NCBI GenBank assembly: GCA_017523605.1
Contig: JAFWVZ010000259.1
Coordinates: 1-8,683 of the forward strand
Length of the DNA stretch: 8,683 nt
Direction of reading: 5' to 3'
Source: Bacillota bacterium
GTDB lineage: Bacteria; Bacillota; Clostridia; Peptostreptococcales; Anaerovoracaceae
The notes beneath the pieces were generated by a model. The model saw nothing but the letters and a program-made list of their open reading frames with translations, did no database searches and had not been told where the DNA came from. Of this stretch, positions 6,087 to 8,683 are shown in pieces. The number at the start of each line of letters is the position of its first letter. Positions within the stretch are counted from its first letter, which is position 1. Made by a program: the position numbers and the translations under genes.

Positions 6087-6398
6087 ATGGCGACTGGTAA
6101 GGATTATCTGGAATTCATAATGGAACAGCTGCCGGACGGAGCGTCGTACCGCCCCATGATGGGTGAGTACGTTATCTACTACAGGGATAAGGTGGCCGGC
6201 GGAATATACGACGACCGGTTTCTCGTAAAGCCGGTGGATGCAGCAGAAAAACTGATGCCAAACGCACGCAGGGAGATCCCCTACGAAGGAGCAAAGTCAA
6301 TGCTTCTGGTGGACAACGTGGAGGACAGGGGATTCCTGAAAGAACTTCTGGAAGCCATGTACGACCAACTTCCCGCACCTAAAAAGAGAAAGAAATGA
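6087..6398 (+). CDS. TfoX N-terminal-domain protein
   Basis: A small 103-residue protein made only of the TfoX N-terminal domain. The diagnostic run is RPMMGEYVIYYRDKVAGGI (from about residue 22), then DDRFLVKPVDAA, YEGAKSMLLVDNVED and a final helix LKELLEAMYDQL, closing with a basic tail PKKRKK. TfoX/Sxy controls competence genes in Haemophilus and Escherichia, but stand-alone N-domains in Bacillota have no established role, so competence should not be assumed. The frame is open from a TTG at 6048, but ATG 6087 is preferred because AAGGAG at 6075-6080 is correctly spaced (six bases) and it gives the family N-terminus. The stop overlaps the next gene's start as ATGA (6395-6398). Confidence 0.9.
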   Translation: MATGKDYLEFIMEQLPDGASYRPMMGEYVIYYRDKVAGGIYDDRFLVKPVDAAEKLMPNARREIPYEGAKSMLLVDNVEDRGFLKELLEAMYDQLPAPKKRKK

Positions 6399-7153
6399 TA
6401 CGCGTAAGAAAGATACAAATACCTGCGCTGCCGACTAAGCAGCCCAGACGCCTCTATGTATACCTGCCGCACGATTATTACCGTTCGGACAGGCGTTATC
6501 CCGTGCTGTACATGTTCGATGGACATAATGTTTTTTATGACAAACACGCGACATACGGCAAAAGCTGGGGCATGAAGGAGTACCTGACCCGCACAAAGCT
6601 CCCGCTTATCCTTGTTGCCGTGGAGTGCAACACGGAAGGTGAGCGCAGGATGAACGAATACTCTCCCTGGGACATAGACATCATCCCGCAGCTTGGTCAT
6701 CTGGAAGGTCTGGGCAAGGTCACGATGGACTGGATATGCGGAACGCTTAAGCCGGAGATCGACGGCAGATACCGTACTCTGGCGGACCGTGAGAACACGC
6801 TCATCGCCGGTAGTTCCATGGGAGGACTGATGGCGCTGTATGCTGTTTCCGCGTATAACGGAGTCTTTTCGAGGGCTGCGGCACTTTCGCCGTGTTTCTG
6901 GATAGGCGGAGAAAAACTCCATGCTCTTTTGTCGGAAACGCCTTTTGCCCGTACTACCCGTGTATACATGGACTACGGCACGGCAGAGGACGCGGAAGGC
7001 AACATGGAAGACATTGCGGATATGTTCAAGGGCGCGCAGGAGCTTACAAAGGCCGGTGCTGAAGCAGCCGCGCGCGCGGTACACGGAGCCGCGCACAACG
7101 AGGCTGCCTGGGAAAAGCGCATACCGGTGTTCATGGATTATCTTCTGAAATGA
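6395..7153 (+). CDS. Alpha/beta-hydrolase esterase (esterase D/Fes-like)
   Basis: A 252-residue alpha/beta-hydrolase of the putative-esterase family (esterase D / enterochelin esterase / mycolyltransferase-like). RLYVYLPHDYYRSDRRYPVL and YMFDGHN are the characteristic opening. The nucleophile elbow GSSMGG places Ser141, YMDYGTAE carries the acid (Asp193 or nearby) and HNEAAW the His (His234). There is no signal peptide, so a cytoplasmic carboxylesterase or thioesterase-like role is likely; the substrate is unknown. SPWDID (90-95) after an Asn-Glu-Tyr also matches the family. The start overlaps the TfoX-domain gene's stop (ATGA). The stop overlaps the next gene in the same way, so three consecutive proteins are coupled in translation. 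Confidence 0.92.
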   Translation: MIRVRKIQIPALPTKQPRRLYVYLPHDYYRSDRRYPVLYMFDGHNVFYDKHATYGKSWGMKEYLTRTKLPLILVAVECNTEGERRMNEYSPWDIDIIPQLGHLEGLGKVTMDWICGTLKPEIDGRYRTLADRENTLIAGSSMGGLMALYAVSAYNGVFSRAAALSPCFWIGGEKLHALLSETPFARTTRVYMDYGTAEDAEGNMEDIADMFKGAQELTKAGAEAAARAVHGAAHNEAAWEKRIPVFMDYLLK

Positions 7154-7803
7154 AAAACATTGAAACTAACGGAATCACATACATAGAGGCTCTGCCGGGC
7201 TGCGCAGGCGAATGGTACTTCGGACTGGACTATCCGCATGGAGATCTGTACGAGGCCGAAGAACTGTTCAGAGCCGGAAAGCCTGTGGAGGGAAGGGATC
7301 TTATCCTTATCCATTACCCGGACGGAGCCGTTTACAGACCTGTCGAAAAAGCGGCCGGCGAGTATTCCGAGGCCCCGGTGTATTCGGACGGGTGCATATT
7401 CATCCTTAACGTAAGTTTTAAGGACTCGGAGATACGGGTGCTGCGCTTCGGCTGCGAAGACCTTACGGCACAGACCGCTGCAGTTCTGTCGCTGGATGCG
7501 GTAAAGGACTGCTACAACCTTCAGCTGCACGTTTCGCCCGTTACACTTACAAGGCAGGGCGCAGAAGGCAGATTCGACATGGTATGGCCCGAGCGCCGCA
7601 GTTTCGAAATGGGGGAGCACGAGTCCTTCTTCCTGCGGGACGGGGACAGGCTGTTCTTCAATAAATGGTACGAGGAAGGCAACGGCGCGGATTACCGATA
7701 CTGGGAGGAGACCGTCGTGCGCAGTCTGGACGGCAAGGTGCTGGAAGTGCTTCCTGGCGATGTAAAGCTGATGCCGGGCGGAGAGCTGTGGCACCTGAGA
7801 TAA
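7150..7803 (+). CDS. Conserved-looking hypothetical protein, beta-rich
   Basis: A 217-residue soluble protein that I do not recognise as any named family. It has no signal peptide or membrane segment. The sequence is rich in short beta-like stretches with Tyr, Trp and Asp-Gly turns: EWYFGLDYPHGDLYEAEELF (21-40), LILIHYPDGAVYRP, VYSDGCIFILNVSF, RLFFNKWYEEG and a C-terminal LDGKVLEVLPGD. This suggests a repeated strand-turn fold of sheet type, but no catalytic motif stands out. Translation starts at ATG 7150, overlapping the esterase stop. There is no clear Shine-Dalgarno sequence, so it depends on coupling and is probably made in step with the esterase. That tight link hints at a shared process, as inference only. 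Confidence 0.82.
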   Translation: MKNIETNGITYIEALPGCAGEWYFGLDYPHGDLYEAEELFRAGKPVEGRDLILIHYPDGAVYRPVEKAAGEYSEAPVYSDGCIFILNVSFKDSEIRVLRFGCEDLTAQTAAVLSLDAVKDCYNLQLHVSPVTLTRQGAEGRFDMVWPERRSFEMGEHESFFLRDGDRLFFNKWYEEGNGADYRYWEETVVRSLDGKVLEVLPGDVKLMPGGELWHLR

Positions 7804-7838
7804 GTCGGGAACCAGGTAACAGCAGCCAGGAGAGCTTG

Positions 7839-8510
7839 ATGGATAATAAACTGCTTAAAGACGCGATAATAAAATTCGTTTGCGGCGTAGTACTTATAGG
7901 CGTACTGCTGTTTCTGCCCGCGTGGGATATAAAGTGGAGGAACGGATGGATCTTGATGGCGATACTGTTCGTCCCCATGTTCTTCGCCGGCATCGTAATG
8001 TACAAAAAGGCGCCGGATCTTCTGCGCAGCAGGCTTAAGGCCAAGGAGACGCAGAGCGAGCAGAAGGACGTTATAAGCTACAGCGGAATAATGTTCCTGG
8101 CGGCGTTCGTGCTTGCGGGTCTTAACCATCACTTCGGCTGGACAACGCTTCCTGCCTGGATAGTATGGGCGGGAGTGGTCATATTTCTTCTGGCGTACTG
8201 CCTGTTCGGGGAGGTGCTCCGCGAGAACAGGTACCTTTCCAGAACGATAGAAGTCCGGGAGGATCAGGAGGTCGTAAGCACAGGCCTTTACGGCGTGGTA
8301 AGGCATCCGATGTATACCGCGACGGTACTGCTGTTCCTTGCGATGCCGCTGGTGCTCGGATCCTGGCCGTCGTTCATAATAATGCTTGCATACATACCCA
8401 TAATCGTAAAACGCATAAAGAACGAAGAACAGGTCCTTGAAGAGGAACTGAAGGGCTACAAGGATTATATAGAAAAAGTCAGATACAGACTCATACCGTA
8501 CATCTGGTAA
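7839..8510 (+). CDS. Isoprenylcysteine carboxylmethyltransferase-family membrane protein
   Basis: A 223-residue integral membrane protein of the ICMT/PEMT methyltransferase family. About five hydrophobic segments are visible (roughly 10-28, 36-55, 83-100, 104-124, 163-190). The C-terminal SAM-binding signature is complete: STGLYGVVRHPMYTA (RHP at 155-157), then RIKNEEQVLEEEL (Glu196, Glu197) and a closing YKDYIEKVRYRLIPYIW. Eukaryotic ICMT methylates prenylated C-terminal cysteines; bacterial relatives have mostly unknown substrates, possibly lipids or isoprenoid compounds. The frame is open from 7665 inside the preceding gene. I chose ATG 7839 because AGGAG at 7828-7832 is six bases upstream and the protein then begins just before the first membrane helix. 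The gene follows the hypothetical by 35 nt with no terminator. Confidence 0.92.
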   Translation: MDNKLLKDAIIKFVCGVVLIGVLLFLPAWDIKWRNGWILMAILFVPMFFAGIVMYKKAPDLLRSRLKAKETQSEQKDVISYSGIMFLAAFVLAGLNHHFGWTTLPAWIVWAGVVIFLLAYCLFGEVLRENRYLSRTIEVREDQEVVSTGLYGVVRHPMYTATVLLFLAMPLVLGSWPSFIIMLAYIPIIVKRIKNEEQVLEEELKGYKDYIEKVRYRLIPYIW

Positions 8511-8512
8511 TT

Positions 8513-8541
8513 ACCGAATGATCAAGCAGTTGTTCGGTTTT
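8513..8541 (+). terminator. Weak hairpin, possible terminator or attenuator
   Basis: ACCGAA (8513-8518) pairs with TTCGGT (8533-8538). Continued A-T and G-T pairing lengthens the stem to about ten pairs around a 6-nt loop, and TTTT then A follows. The stem has few G-C pairs and the T-run is short, so termination would be partial at best. TTACCGA also occurs as a direct repeat at 8511-8517 and 8540-8546. Confidence 0.3.
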
Positions 8542-8595
8542 ACCGATAAAGAAAAGACGAGGGAAGGTCCTGTCAAAACAAGCAGAAATGAATAA
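8518..8595 (+). CDS. Possible 25-residue small ORF before the GNAT gene
   Basis: From ATG 8518 a 25-codon frame reads MIKQLFGFTDKEKTREG and then PVKTSRNE, ending in TAA at 8593-8595. It overlaps the GNAT start at 8588 by eight bases. It has no Shine-Dalgarno sequence and its start lies in a weak hairpin. It could be a coupling leader, a genuine small protein, a remnant or chance. Charged, gene-like composition is the only argument for coding. Confidence 0.25.
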   Translation: MIKQLFGFTDKEKTREGPVKTSRNE

Positions 8596-8683
8596 AGACA
8601 TTACCATACGTTTGGAAGAAGAAAAAGACTACAGGAAAGTCGAGGCGCTAGTAAGGGAGTCGTTCTGGAACGTTTACCGTCCT
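8588..8683 (+). CDS. GNAT-family N-acetyltransferase, N-terminal fragment
   Basis: Only the first 32 codons lie in the window; the gene runs off the right edge without a stop. The translation begins MNKDITIRLEEEKDYRKVEA and continues through LVRESFWNVYRP. This is the typical opening strand (IRLEEEKDY) and first helix of a GCN5-related N-acetyltransferase, and the SFWNVYRP continuation is familiar from a Clostridia subgroup. GNATs transfer acetyl groups from acetyl-CoA to amines; the substrate is unknown. The start has no well-placed Shine-Dalgarno sequence: GGGAAGG (8561-8567) is about 20 nt away. Translation may therefore depend on the small upstream ORF that overlaps it. The acetyl-CoA-binding motif would lie beyond the window. 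Confidence 0.8.
   Translation, partial: MNKDITIRLEEEKDYRKVEALVRESFWNVYRP

Noticed and set aside
6087..6398. TfoX-domain protein as evidence of a natural competence locus
   Set aside because: Only the N-terminal domain is present, with no com genes nearby, and stand-alone TfoX N-domains are common outside competence loci.
7665..7838. N-terminal extension of the methyltransferase
   Set aside because: It overlaps the end of the hypothetical gene in another frame, and a well-spaced AGGAG supports ATG 7839.
1..8683. Mobile element, phage, CRISPR or defence island
   Set aside because: No transposase, integrase, terminal inverted repeats, repeat-spacer array, tRNA target or defence-family domain was seen, and codon use looks uniform across the genes.

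Overview
The window looks like an ordinary, gene-dense stretch of a Bacillota chromosome, most likely from an anaerobic Clostridia member. The base composition is near 50% GC. Strong AAGGAG-type ribosome binding sites are common, genes are tightly packed, and TGA is used as a normal stop. Arginine is often AGG/AGA, isoleucine often ATA and leucine often CTT beside CTG. The families present (SPL-type radical SAM protein, Cys-rich flavodoxin-fold oxidoreductases, HMA plus ZIP pair, SGNH hydrolase, TfoX N-domain protein, SseB-like protein, GNAT) are typical housekeeping or accessory content of such genomes. All supported genes are on the + strand. I see no tRNA, rRNA, CRISPR array, insertion sequence, phage gene or attachment site.

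Region 1 (1-1976) holds the end, or all, of an unrecognised protein, an SPL-family radical SAM protein and a small isochorismatase-family cysteine hydrolase, with 40-nt gaps and no terminator between them. Region 2 (1977-3210) is a self-contained metal unit. It has a promoter, a GTTAG/CTAAC inverted repeat just downstream of the -10 box, a small HMA (CxxC) metal-binding protein overlapping a ZIP-family transporter by ATGA, and a strong intrinsic terminator.

Region 3 (3211-8683) begins with an extended -10 promoter. It continues as one long unidirectional gene string: two Cys-rich flavoproteins overlapping by ATGA, a membrane-anchored SGNH hydrolase, an SseB-like protein, a TfoX N-domain protein, an esterase-fold alpha/beta hydrolase, an unrecognised beta-rich protein, an ICMT/PEMT-type membrane methyltransferase, and the first 32 codons of a GNAT acetyltransferase cut by the window edge. 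Four gene junctions in the window are ATGA stop-start overlaps, which implies translational coupling. The functions in region 3 do not add up to a pathway I recognise.

I do not find a convincing new biological system. The points most worth a second look are a beta-clamp-like C-terminal peptide on the radical SAM protein, the coupled HMA-ZIP unit with its putative operator, the tandem Cys-rich flavoprotein pair, and two short protein-like remnants or small ORFs between genes (5453-5524 and 8518-8595).
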